From Akkermansia sp. (GTDB taxonomy: Bacteria; Verrucomicrobiota; Verrucomicrobiia; Verrucomicrobiales; Akkermansiaceae): 21,727 bases of DNA. Shown here in pieces: positions 15,647-21,727 of this stretch. Below the pieces are notes generated by a model. That model had not been told where the DNA came from and did not search any database. It was given only the letters and a program-made list of their open reading frames with translations. Location: NCBI GenBank assembly GCA_017555465.1, contig JAFZGH010000018.1:1-21727 (forward strand), given 5' to 3'. The translations under genes and the position numbers were made by a program. How positions within the stretch are numbered: the stretch's first letter is position 1; each line of letters opens with the position of its first letter.

Positions 15647-15675
15647 ATTCTACTTTGTATCGGGCATGAAATCAA
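15647..15675 (-). promoter_or_regulatory. Predicted promoter of the pdhABC-lpxI operon
   Basis: On the minus strand TTGATT (15675-15670) and TAGAAT (15652-15647) are 17 bases apart. The -10 box ends six bases before the GTG start of pdhA, placing the likely transcription start on or beside the start codon. Confidence 0.6.
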
Positions 15676-15735
15676 GCGGAAACGAAAAGGTAAAGGGAAA
15701 AATCGGCTCAGCCTCCGCCCCATGGCGCAAACAGA

Positions 15736-15770
15736 ACCAGCCCCGGAGACGTTCCGCCTCCGGGGCTGGT
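15736..15770. terminator. Strong hairpin downstream of the PEP-CTERM remnant
   Basis: A perfect 13-bp inverted repeat (ACCAGCCCCGGAG 15736-15748 and CTCCGGGGCTGGT 15758-15770) with a 9-base loop lies 23 bases beyond the stop of the decayed PEP-CTERM gene. On the minus strand the tail is T-rich but interrupted (TCTGTTTG), so termination is likely but not textbook. Confidence 0.65.
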
Positions 15771-15793
15771 GTATGATTGGTTCATCCTGTGCC

Positions 15794-15976
15794 TTATTTG
15801 CGGCGGCGGCGCATCGCAAGACCGCAGAGAGCCAGCAGGCTCAGCGTGGCGGTGGTGGGCTAAGGGATAGCCTTAGTCACGAAGGTGGCATTAGGAGCGT
15901 GCGTTGTCTGATCAGTTTTAATGTCGAGTGTCTCACCACTCAGGTACTGCAACCCACCTTTTGACCCCGTAGTGCT
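15794..15976 (-). pseudogene. C-terminal remnant of a PEP-CTERM anchored surface protein
   Basis: Read on the minus strand the frame gives SKGGLQYLSGETLDIKTD, then TFVTKAIP, a TAG stop (15862-15860), and PTTATLSLLALCGLA…RRRRK ending at TAA (15794). This is a PEP-CTERM type sorting tail: a P-x-P site, a hydrophobic helix and a terminal Arg cluster. The Glu codon expected between the two prolines is replaced by TAG, a single G to T change from GAG. A second stop (TAA 15979-15977) lies just upstream of the visible part, and nothing of the N-terminal passenger remains before the next gene. Such tails direct export, processing and attachment of secreted proteins by the exosortase system. Confidence 0.82.
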
Positions 15977-15986
15977 TTATATAACA

Positions 15987-16358
15987 CTACTTTACGATAG
16001 GAACTTCATCAAAACTTGCCCCACCAAAGGGGTCACTGCATGTCCATGGTAATGGCATATCTGAATGATACATGCTGGCTCGCATCAGCACTCCGGAAAA
16101 GGAAAAATAAAAATCGATTATTTCCGGATTCTCATGGATGCTCTCATCATAATTCGCTTGGGAATACGAATATATTACCGTATTATTCTCTGTACGAACG
16201 ATGGAATCAGGTCCTCCGCAATTCCCCTTCACAGTCCATGCTGTCGTTTTCCCGACTTCAACATCCGCATAGCAATTTCTGATGTTTTCCCAACTCACAC
16301 AGCTGTTTACTGAGAATACGAACAAACAGCATAACAAAATATTACACAACCTGCTCAT
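15987..16358 (-). CDS. Small putative lipoprotein, AT-rich gene
   Basis: From ATG 16358 the protein has 123 residues: a typical signal segment (MSRLCNILLCCLFVFS) followed by VNSC, a plausible lipobox with the acylated Cys about residue 20. The rest is polar and Cys-containing (NCYADVEVGKTTAWTVKGNCGGPDS; FYFSFSGVLMRASMY), and looks like a compact beta-rich domain similar in style to small BamE/SmpA-like lipoproteins (the V-x-V-G-K-T-T-x-x-V-K-x-x-x-G-x-P-D-S pattern), which is an inference. An upstream in-frame GTG (16376) is an alternative start, but a weak promoter ends 8 bases before the ATG. Base composition is clearly more AT-rich than in flanking operons, suggesting acquisition. Confidence 0.65.
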   Translation of the reverse strand: MSRLCNILLCCLFVFSVNSCVSWENIRNCYADVEVGKTTAWTVKGNCGGPDSIVRTENNTVIYSYSQANYDESIHENPEIIDFYFSFSGVLMRASMYHSDMPLPWTCSDPFGGASFDEVPIVK

Positions 16359-16366
16359 CTGTAACG

Positions 16367-16395
16367 AGAATATCACCTTATTTCGAGCTGCGCAA
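16367..16395 (-). promoter_or_regulatory. Weak candidate promoter of the small lipoprotein gene
   Basis: On the minus strand TTGCGC (16395-16390) and TATTCT (16372-16367) are 17 bases apart, with the ATG at 16358 eight bases after the -10. The match is 7 of 12. It is listed because it repeats the near-leaderless layout of neighbouring genes. Confidence 0.33.
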
Positions 16396-16400
16396 GCCTT

Positions 16401-16783
16401 TTCTGTAAACCGAAAGATTCAAATGAGACAGTCAGCGAACGCGGCTTGACTTCTACTCAATGGAGTGTCTATAATACAGATACGAAACGTATCCGGTACA
16501 GCAGCGTTCCCACATCCGACATCACCGCCGAAGCGGTGACTGTGGATGGATTTGCAGTTTCGCAGAAGGATTTTTCCGGCATCGTGACCACCGCCACGCG
16601 CCGCTATACTGCCGCGGGCATGGAACTGGCTCACACCGATGGCCGCGGAACACCTACGGCGAACAGGAGACGGATTCTCCGCTGGCAGGTGACTTCCCGT
16701 ACATCGGGAGAGAATCTCACAAACGCAACACGTTTGTCTCTAAATTGCCTCAATGTAGAGCGTTGTGGCGTTTTTTAACGTAA
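16401..16783 (+). pseudogene. RHS/YD-repeat protein fragment, frameshifted
   Basis: The plus-strand frame is open from about 16401 without a proper start and reads ETVSERGLTSTQWSVYN…, then DGFAVSQKDFSGIVTTATRRYTAAGMELAHTDGRG to about 16649. The spacing of aromatic residues, R-x-Y-T-x-x-G and T-D-G-R-G-[N] is that of RHS/YD repeats, and the sequence resembles the RHS proteins of Akkermansia. At 16648-16651 the frame appears to lose one base: restoring an A gives GN, and the next frame continues as TYGEQETDSPLAGDFPYIGRE before stopping at about 16783. The fragment is short compared with RHS proteins of over 1000 residues and is most likely a relic. Whether the last 45 residues belong to the same repeat is uncertain. 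Confidence 0.65.
16719..16773 (+). terminator. Possible terminator or folded region at the end of the RHS fragment
   Basis: Two hairpins lie side by side: ACAAACG (16719-16725) with CGTTTGT (16731-16737), and CTCTAAATTG (16738-16747) with CAATGTAGAG (16751-16760), one mismatch. A GCGTTTTTT run follows (16765-16773). The T-run belongs to the plus strand and runs into the stop codon of the convergent protease gene. Confidence 0.38.
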
Positions 16784-18007
16784 TTTGATGACATAGCGCC
16801 CCATGGTCATGCCGATGGCATCAGCGGCGGGAATCGTCTTGCGGGCATGGTCTGCCCCCCAGGAGTCGGTGTAGATGATGGTCTTTTCCTTGAGGTTGTA
16901 GCCAATGATGAGGCGAGCGTGGCCGCCGCGGCTCTGGGGCAGGGGGATTTCTTCGGGGTAGATGCCTACCGTGACGAGCCAGATGACGGGGGAACCACTG
17001 TCGATATGCTTCTTGATATCCTTCATCCATTTGCTGATCTGGCTGTTTTTGCCGGCGCGCGCCTGGCGGAGCAGTTTTGCATCGGCGGTTTCAAATAAGT
17101 TACTGTTGATGGTCATCGTGGGCTTATCCTCACGCTTGGCCAGCTTGTTGTATGGTTCGAGGATGGATTTGTATGTCGTTACAAAGTCCTCGAGGATGAT
17201 GAATTTAGTGCGGAATTTCTTGCAGACATTTTCCATGGCCATTTCCATGCCGCGGGAGGTGGTACCGCCGCCTGCTCCGCTGTCGCAGAGGTCGGCCAGG
17301 GTGTGCTGGTCTACCTTATCCATGCCGTAAAACGCAAAGATGCGAGCCAGCGTGGCGGGCATGCAGTAGCCTTTCTGTCCCTGGTCAACCATGGGGACAC
17401 CCTTGAGCCAGACGGTGCCGTCTTCTTCTGTGGTGATGCTGCTGCGCAGTTCGCTTTTGGTGATGCTGTCGCTTGCGCCGCCACCACCCAGAACCTTGGC
17501 GTTGGGGGCCATGTTCAGGCGGATGAATTCACCCTGGAAGTTCTTTTTCTTGCCACTGGAATTGGCTTCGAGGCGGATGATGCCGTTTTCCCACTTCCAT
17601 TCCCAGCTTTTGAGCTTGACGGCAGTATCGCGTTTGCCGCTGCGAAGTTTGGCTTTGACTCCTGTGTAGGTTTCAATAGAGGCTTTGGCTTCGTTCAGAA
17701 TGGTGTTGAAGGCTTCAGCGTCGATGACACCGTCGTCACCCTTGTTGTAGAGCATGGCCTGCAGGGAAACAGGTTTGTTATTGTTGACGGTGATGATGAC
17801 TTCGCCTGTGGTGAGCCCGCCGAGCGCGAGGCTGCTGGTACGCACGTGTTCGGCATCAGGCTGGCTGTAACTGGCCCCCTGAAGCGAGGCGGTGGCGGGC
17901 TGGTTCCAGAAATCCCCGGATTTGCAACTTTCAGAAATATCCAGACCAAATGCGCTGGAGCACATGACCAACAGGCAGGTCAGGAATCGGGAGGTGCGGT
18001 GTATCAT
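16775..18007 (-). CDS. Secreted C39-like (papain-fold) cysteine protease
   Basis: The 410-residue protein has a signal peptide (RFLTCLLVMCSSAFG) and an N-terminal region of about 180 residues without a recognised domain. A C39-like peptidase domain follows: VPMVDQGQKGYCMPATLARIF with oxyanion Gln Q209 and catalytic Cys C215, GGHARLIIGYN with His H363, and YTDSWG with Asp D381, the normal Cys-His-Asp arrangement. It should act in the periplasm or outside the cell; the substrate is unknown. It starts 5 bases after the lipoprotein gene stop and is the last gene of the hslO unit. Unlike bacteriocin-export C39 domains it is not fused to an ABC transporter. Confidence 0.82.
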   Translation of the reverse strand: MIHRTSRFLTCLLVMCSSAFGLDISESCKSGDFWNQPATASLQGASYSQPDAEHVRTSSLALGGLTTGEVIITVNNNKPVSLQAMLYNKGDDGVIDAEAFNTILNEAKASIETYTGVKAKLRSGKRDTAVKLKSWEWKWENGIIRLEANSSGKKKNFQGEFIRLNMAPNAKVLGGGGASDSITKSELRSSITTEEDGTVWLKGVPMVDQGQKGYCMPATLARIFAFYGMDKVDQHTLADLCDSGAGGGTTSRGMEMAMENVCKKFRTKFIILEDFVTTYKSILEPYNKLAKREDKPTMTINSNLFETADAKLLRQARAGKNSQISKWMKDIKKHIDSGSPVIWLVTVGIYPEEIPLPQSRGGHARLIIGYNLKEKTIIYTDSWGADHARKTIPAADAIGMTMGRYVIKLR

Positions 18008-18012
18008 AATGG

Positions 18013-18699
18013 TTATTGAGGTGAGTTGTTGTCGGTGCCCAGCAGGCCCTTGATGCCGCCGCGGAACTGGCGGTAGTAGTCCTGCTTGTCCATGATGGTG
18101 GGCTGTCGGGTCTTGTTGCGGCGTGTTTCGATGTAGCCGCTTTCAGTGGCGGTGGTGTAGGGCTCGTAATCTGTGAGGCTGAAGCTTTCGCTGCGGTCGT
18201 TGCGGGTGAGGCCTTCCAGGTGTGAGCGGTTGGCGTGGCTGGCGTCGGCAAAGCGCTGGTTGTGGCTGATGCCATGGCTCTCATTCATGAAATCCGGCCG
18301 CAGGTCGGTGGAATACATGGAGTTAGTGGTTTTGGAAATACCGTCTTTGCCTGTGTTGAATCGTTTGGAAGCCCCGGAAAAACCATCGTCCCGCAAATCG
18401 AGGCGGTTGCCTGTGTCAAATCGCCCGGTTGAGAAGGTTTTGTTGATTTTGCGGGCTTCGTCCAGTTCTCGCTGAAAGGGACTTACTCTGGAGGAGGTGG
18501 TCATGGGTACACCATCTTTGGTTTTCTGTTCCGAAAAAGCAGCATCGAAACGCTTTTCAAAGGTGGTCATGAGGTCTTTTTCGCCTCCTTGCTCATCATC
18601 CTTCACTTCATTTCCCTGTGCATCGTATACTGTGCGCACCGGGGTACAGGCTGCCAGCCCCAGAAGCATGAAAACAGGTAGTATGATGTGAGGACGCAT
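18013..18699 (-). CDS. Lipoprotein of unknown function between hslO and the C39-like protease
   Basis: The 228-residue protein has a clear lipoprotein signal (IILPVFMLLGLAAC, lipobox LAAC). The mature part is highly polar, low in hydrophobic residues and rich in Asn, Ser, Thr, Arg and Asp, with phase-repeated elements such as STGRFDTGNRLD, GASKRFNTGKDG and SHNQRFADASHANRS, and near the end KQDYYRQFRGGIKGLLG. It looks largely disordered. I recognise no family. Its tight placement (10 bases after hslO, 5 bases before the protease) suggests one mRNA and perhaps a role as partner, substrate or anchor of the protease, which is inference. Confidence 0.75.
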   Translation of the reverse strand: MRPHIILPVFMLLGLAACTPVRTVYDAQGNEVKDDEQGGEKDLMTTFEKRFDAAFSEQKTKDGVPMTTSSRVSPFQRELDEARKINKTFSTGRFDTGNRLDLRDDGFSGASKRFNTGKDGISKTTNSMYSTDLRPDFMNESHGISHNQRFADASHANRSHLEGLTRNDRSESFSLTDYEPYTTATESGYIETRRNKTRQPTIMDKQDYYRQFRGGIKGLLGTDNNSPQ

Positions 18700-18709
18700 G
18701 GAGAAGAAG

Positions 18710-19504
18710 TCAGCTTTCCTCCTGGCTCTGCACCTGTTCCGGGGTCACTTTATAGGTGGCGCCACAGCGCGGACAGGAAATTTCCAGGAATCCCTGCTCC
18801 GAGAGCAGGTCGGCGAAGTCATGTTTCATGGCGCGCACGACGGGCAGAATCTTTTCCACTGTGCAGCCGCACTGGAATTTGAACTTACGGGTTTCCAGAA
18901 GCTTAGTCTGTTCAGTTTCCGAGATTGCACGCACGTCATCCGCCGTGAGTTCCTGCAGCCAGTCGTGGTCGGCGTCCGGCTGGGCGGTGATGAGGGCGAA
19001 CTTATCTTCGCCCAGGTCGAATGCGCGGGACTGGCGCTGCTCGCTCTGGCGGTAGAAGTCCTGCACCCACTCCTCCACCGGGCCCTGTGGCAGGGTGATG
19101 ACAGAGGTCTGCGGTTCCTTGTTGGGCAACAGGTTCTGGGCAAAGAGCATGTTCTTGTCTGTCTCGCGCACGCCTTCGCGGAAGGCGCGGCCCACCACAT
19201 CCTCTGTCAGCGAGGAGCCGGAAATGAAGTAGTTGGCCAGGCGGGGAGTGCATACATTGAAGGTCCAGGCGTGGTATTCCTGCCAGGGGCGCGAGACCAG
19301 GTGCAGCGTAAAATACGCCAGCAGCTTCTTGAGCACGGTGTCCTCTGTTTCCTCATTGCGCAGACCGTGCTGCATGAGGTGCAGATAGTAATCCACAAAC
19401 ATGGGCGAAAAATCTGCCCGCAGCAGCAAGCAATTGCGCCCGCGCACAAAGATGGATTCTACCTTCGTGAATTCCTCAACCGGTTTCTGTTCTGCTTCAG
19501 TCAT
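18710..19504 (-). CDS. hslO: Hsp33-family redox-regulated chaperone
   Basis: The 264-residue cytoplasmic protein has an Hsp33-like N-terminal core (FVRGRNCLLLRADFSPMFVDYYLH; a middle stretch with LPQGPVEEWVQDFYRQSEQ) and the diagnostic C-terminal zinc switch: C-G-C at 212-214 and C-P-R-C at 244-247, separated by about 30 residues, as in C-x-C…C-x-x-C of Hsp33. Oxidation of these cysteines releases zinc and turns the protein into a holdase during oxidative stress. The N-terminal half is diverged from the best-known members, so the call rests mainly on the switch and overall size. It heads a three-gene unit with a lipoprotein and a C39-like protease. Confidence 0.85.
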   Translation of the reverse strand: MTEAEQKPVEEFTKVESIFVRGRNCLLLRADFSPMFVDYYLHLMQHGLRNEETEDTVLKKLLAYFTLHLVSRPWQEYHAWTFNVCTPRLANYFISGSSLTEDVVGRAFREGVRETDKNMLFAQNLLPNKEPQTSVITLPQGPVEEWVQDFYRQSEQRQSRAFDLGEDKFALITAQPDADHDWLQELTADDVRAISETEQTKLLETRKFKFQCGCTVEKILPVVRAMKHDFADLLSEQGFLEISCPRCGATYKVTPEQVQSQEES

Positions 19505-19519
19505 GGTGGTGCTAGGTTT

Positions 19520-19548
19520 ATTCTATGCTATACGCATTGACAGTTCAA
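19520..19548 (-). promoter_or_regulatory. Predicted promoter of the hslO-lipoprotein-protease unit
   Basis: On the minus strand TTGAAC (19548-19543) and TAGAAT (19525-19520) are 17 bases apart, with the hslO ATG at 19504, 15 bases after the -10. The leader would be about 9 bases and shows no SD. Confidence 0.6.
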
Positions 19549-19571
19549 GCGTAAAGATATGTTCAAGATTT

Positions 19572-19601
19572 TGAATGTGTAGAATTCCGCTCGCTGCGCT
19601 C
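19572..19601. repeat. Left imperfect inverted repeat flanking the four-helix-bundle pseudogene
   Basis: These 30 bases match the reverse complement of 19822-19851 at 25 of 30 positions. The shared core is GGAATT with a GAGCG-type purine-rich end (GCTCGCTGCGCTC on this side). Confidence 0.75.
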
Positions 19602-19602
19602 C

Positions 19603-19802
19603 TCATTGATGATGGCCGGAAGTTTTGGTGCTGGCGGTCAACATGGCAACGAACTCGCGGGATTCGTCAATGAGAGCCTGAAGTCTGCTTTGTTTCATGA
19701 TGTCGGTATTCACCAGGAGTTGCAACCAGTAAAGGGTCTCATCGGCTTCACCATGCGAACAGAAAACTGCATGGTTCTTTCGTACATTTCTTCTCTGTTC
19801 AT
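19603..19802 (-). pseudogene. Internally deleted four-helix-bundle (23S rRNA intervening-sequence type) protein
   Basis: On the minus strand the gene starts normally at 19802 (MNREEMYERTMQFSVRM, about 17 residues, the usual first helix). Near 19750 the frame shifts by one, after which the family's last two helices are intact: EADETLYWLQLLVNTDIMK, then RLQALIDESREFVAMLTAS and KTSGHHQ before TGA at 19603. About 65 residues remain against the 110-120 normal for the family, so roughly 50 residues (helix 2 with its SG-S-ANYREA-type region) are missing at the frameshift. The family is found inside 23S rRNA intervening sequences and as stand-alone genes; the function is not settled. Confidence 0.85.
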
Positions 19803-19821
19803 AGAAGGTATTTTATCTGGT

Positions 19822-19851
19822 GAGCGAAGCGAACGGAATTTAATACATTCA
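19822..19851. repeat. Right imperfect inverted repeat flanking the four-helix-bundle pseudogene
   Basis: This is the partner of 19572-19601 (25 of 30 matches as inverted sequence). Together they bound a 280-bp unit with the decayed gene inside. Just outside, 19844-19882 is built of short ATTCAAGATTCAAAATCC-like steps, a low-complexity run next to the peptidase stop codon. Confidence 0.75.
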
Positions 19852-19876
19852 AGATTCAAAATCCAAAATTCTACAT

Positions 19877-21727
19877 TCAACCTTCGATTCCGCTCCGGCG
19901 GAGCAGGGCGGTGGTATCCGGGTCGCGGTGCATGAAATCGCGGTAGAGCTCGGCGGCGGGGCGACTGTTGCCCTGCGAGAGGATGCAGCGGCGGAAATCC
20001 CGGCCGGTGGCGGGGTTGAAGATACCCTCTTGCGCAAAGCGGGAGAAGGCATCGGCATCCAGCACCTCGGCCCACTTGTAGGAATAGTAACCGCTTTCGT
20101 AGCCGCCGTCGAAAATGTGGGAGAAGGCGCGCAGCACGCTGTTGCCCTGCTCGGTGGTGGGCACGCGGTAATCGGCCAGGATTTCGCGGTCCACTTCCTC
20201 CACATCGCGGCCCAGGTAGGCAGCGGTGTTGGTGTGCAATTCCAGGTCAATCTTGCCGAAGCAGAGCTGGCGCATGAAGAAGGTGGCGGAGCCGTAGTTG
20301 CGGGCGGCCAGCATCTTATCCATCAGCTCGCGGGGCATCAGCTCGCCGCTCTGCCAGTGGCGGGCATAGCGGGCAATGGCCTCGGGCTCCCAGGTCCAGT
20401 TCTCGTTAATCTGGCTGGGCAGTTCCACGAAGTCCCAGGCTACATTGCAGCCACCGAGGGAGCGCACCTCCACATTGCTGAGCACCTGGTGCATCAGGTG
20501 GCCGAATTCGTGGAACACGGTTTCCACCTCGTAATGGCTGAGCAGGGCGGGCTTATCACCCACCGGGCGGCTCATGTTGCCGCACATCAGTGCCAGATGC
20601 GGCACGCGCGGCTGTCCGTTCATGGGGGGCAGACCGGTGGAAAGTGCGTCCATCCAGGCGCCGGCGCGCTTCACATCGCGCGGATACCAGTCGGCGTAGA
20701 ATGAGCCGAGGTGCTCGCCGCTTTCCTCATCGTGCACCTCGTAGAAAAGTACCTCAGGGTGCCAGACCTCCACGGCGCCGGCGGGTACTTCTTCGCCGGG
20801 CTGGATGCAGGCGGTCTCCCGGCGGGTGAAGCGGATGCCGTAGAGCCCGGCGTAGATGGAGAACATGCCGTCCAGCACGTTCTGCATGGCGTAGTAGGGA
20901 CGCAGTTCCTCCGTGTCGAAATCGTAGAGCGCCTTGCGGCGTTTTTCGCTCCAGTAGCCGATGCTCCAGGGCTCCATGACGGGAATGGCGGAGCCGGTCT
21001 GCTCTTCGGCAAAGCGGCGGATGGCTTCCTGTTCTTCCAGGAAGGCGGGGCGCACCTGTTCGTGCAGTTTGTTGATGAAATTCAGCGCATTCTGGCCGCT
21101 GCCGGCCATGCGGCGGCTGGTCACATAGTCGGAGTAGCGTTCGTAGCCCAGCAGGGCGGCTTTTTCGGCGCGCAGGGTGAGAATCTTGTCGATGAGCGGG
21201 GCGTTGTCGCAGTCTCCCGTGCCTTTGCTCTGCATGCCGCGCCACACGCGCTCGCGCAGGACGGCGTTTTCGGCAAAGGTCAGCACTGGCTGGATGCTGG
21301 TGAATTGCAGGCTGAAGCGCCAGGCGGGTGTTTCTTCGCTACCGTGGCCTTTCGACAGGGCATCCTGACGGGCAGCTTCGCGGGCAGATTCCGGAAGGCC
21401 TGCCAGCTCGTCCTCATTGCTGGTCACGTATTCCCATGCGTTGGTGGAATCGAGCACGTGTTCGCCGAATTGCTGGGAAAGCTGGGCCAGCTCGGTGGAA
21501 AGCTCAGCATAGCGGGCTTTCTTGTCCTCCGGCAGGTCGGCGCCGCTTTCGCGGAAATCGGCCAGGGTTTCGGCGATGAAGCGCTGCTTTACAGGAGAGA
21601 GTTCCTGTACCCAGGGTTGGGCGGCAGCGTTCTTGAGCACGGTGTAGAGCTGCGGGTTGAGCGTCACACTGCTGGAATAGATGACCACCTCGGGCATGAG
21701 TTCGTTGATGACCTCGCGCAGTTCGGG
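19877..21727 (-). CDS. prlC: M3 family oligopeptidase (oligopeptidase A/Dcp type), 5' end outside the window
   Basis: The open frame runs from the window edge (21727, reading PELREVINELMPEVVIY) to TGA at 19877, 616 visible residues; the normal family length is about 680-700, so roughly the first 70 are missing. The zinc site HEFGH is at residues 406-410 counted from the edge, and the third ligand Glu lies in WDFVELPSQ (435). Family landmarks GSFYADWYPRD, GYYSYKWAEVLDADAFSRF and FNPATGRDFRRCILSQGNSRPA are present. It degrades short peptides, including cleaved signal peptides, in the cytoplasm. The ATG at 21697 is internal, since the conserved frame continues through the edge. The symbol is approximate: OpdA/PrlC and Dcp are hard to separate here. 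Confidence 0.93.
   Translation of the reverse strand, partial: PELREVINELMPEVVIYSSSVTLNPQLYTVLKNAAAQPWVQELSPVKQRFIAETLADFRESGADLPEDKKARYAELSTELAQLSQQFGEHVLDSTNAWEYVTSNEDELAGLPESAREAARQDALSKGHGSEETPAWRFSLQFTSIQPVLTFAENAVLRERVWRGMQSKGTGDCDNAPLIDKILTLRAEKAALLGYERYSDYVTSRRMAGSGQNALNFINKLHEQVRPAFLEEQEAIRRFAEEQTGSAIPVMEPWSIGYWSEKRRKALYDFDTEELRPYYAMQNVLDGMFSIYAGLYGIRFTRRETACIQPGEEVPAGAVEVWHPEVLFYEVHDEESGEHLGSFYADWYPRDVKRAGAWMDALSTGLPPMNGQPRVPHLALMCGNMSRPVGDKPALLSHYEVETVFHEFGHLMHQVLSNVEVRSLGGCNVAWDFVELPSQINENWTWEPEAIARYARHWQSGELMPRELMDKMLAARNYGSATFFMRQLCFGKIDLELHTNTAAYLGRDVEEVDREILADYRVPTTEQGNSVLRAFSHIFDGGYESGYYSYKWAEVLDADAFSRFAQEGIFNPATGRDFRRCILSQGNSRPAAELYRDFMHRDPDTTALLRRSGIEG

Noticed and set aside
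16016..16313. Plus-strand small frames across the small lipoprotein gene
   Set aside because: No signal, domain or ribosome site; the minus strand has a convincing lipoprotein signal sequence.
19877..21697. M3 peptidase as a complete gene starting at the ATG at 21697
   Set aside because: The frame stays open to the window edge with family-like sequence, and the protein would lack about 80 N-terminal residues.
1..21727. CRISPR array, tRNA, rRNA, transposase or replication origin
   Set aside because: No regularly spaced direct repeats, no tRNA cloverleaf or rRNA sequence that I could recognise by eye, and no transposase or integrase among the genes. Small non-coding RNAs cannot be excluded without a covariance-model search.

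Overview
The window looks like chromosome of a fermentative, Gram-negative anaerobe of the Verrucomicrobiota, most likely Akkermansia-like. This rests on a C-terminal PEP-CTERM-type tail (…TLSLLALCGLA…RRRRK), a fragment resembling Akkermansia RHS proteins, a lipid A enzyme (LpxI), a very large pyruvate:ferredoxin oxidoreductase, fairly high GC, and several genes with no Shine-Dalgarno sequence whose -10 box lies almost on the start codon. The taxon is an inference; no rRNA gene is present.

Layout. 1-117: end of a protein with an F5/8 (discoidin)-like C-terminus, then a strong terminator. 235-2022 (+): a two-pass membrane protein with a zinc ribbon and two TPM-like regions. 2171-5749 (+): nifJ, with its own terminator. 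5849-7288 (-): a COG1373-type ATPase (AAA_14/DUF4143) with a perfect consensus promoter. Its transcription unit is bracketed by three copies of an 18-bp palindrome, ATTAAAGT-NN-ACTTTAAT, the strongest unexplained structure here. 7518-8523 (+): azlC-azlD, a branched-chain amino acid exporter pair. 8585-9463 (-): a periplasmic binding protein whose two lobes are in swapped (circularly permuted) order. 9633-11209 (+): cca followed by an overlapping TM2-domain gene. 11231-15640 (-): pdhA-pdhB-pdhC-lpxI, a pyruvate dehydrogenase-type operon without E3 that ends in lpxI. 15794-16780: a decayed, partly AT-rich accessory patch with a PEP-CTERM gene tail, a small lipoprotein gene and an RHS fragment. 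16775-19504 (-): an apparent operon hslO (Hsp33)-lipoprotein-C39-like protease. 19572-19851: an internally deleted four-helix-bundle (23S rRNA intervening-sequence type) pseudogene between imperfect 30-bp inverted repeats. 19877-21727 (-): an M3 oligopeptidase, cut by the window edge.

How the genes fit together. Pyruvate can be handled by two systems, the ferredoxin-linked NifJ and the NAD-linked PDH complex, whose E3 would have to be encoded elsewhere. AzlCD exports branched-chain amino acids. Cca and LpxI are housekeeping. The hslO operon reads as an envelope or redox-stress unit. The unusual parts are the palindrome-flanked ATPase, the permuted binding protein, the bipartite TPM protein and the two decayed gene patches.
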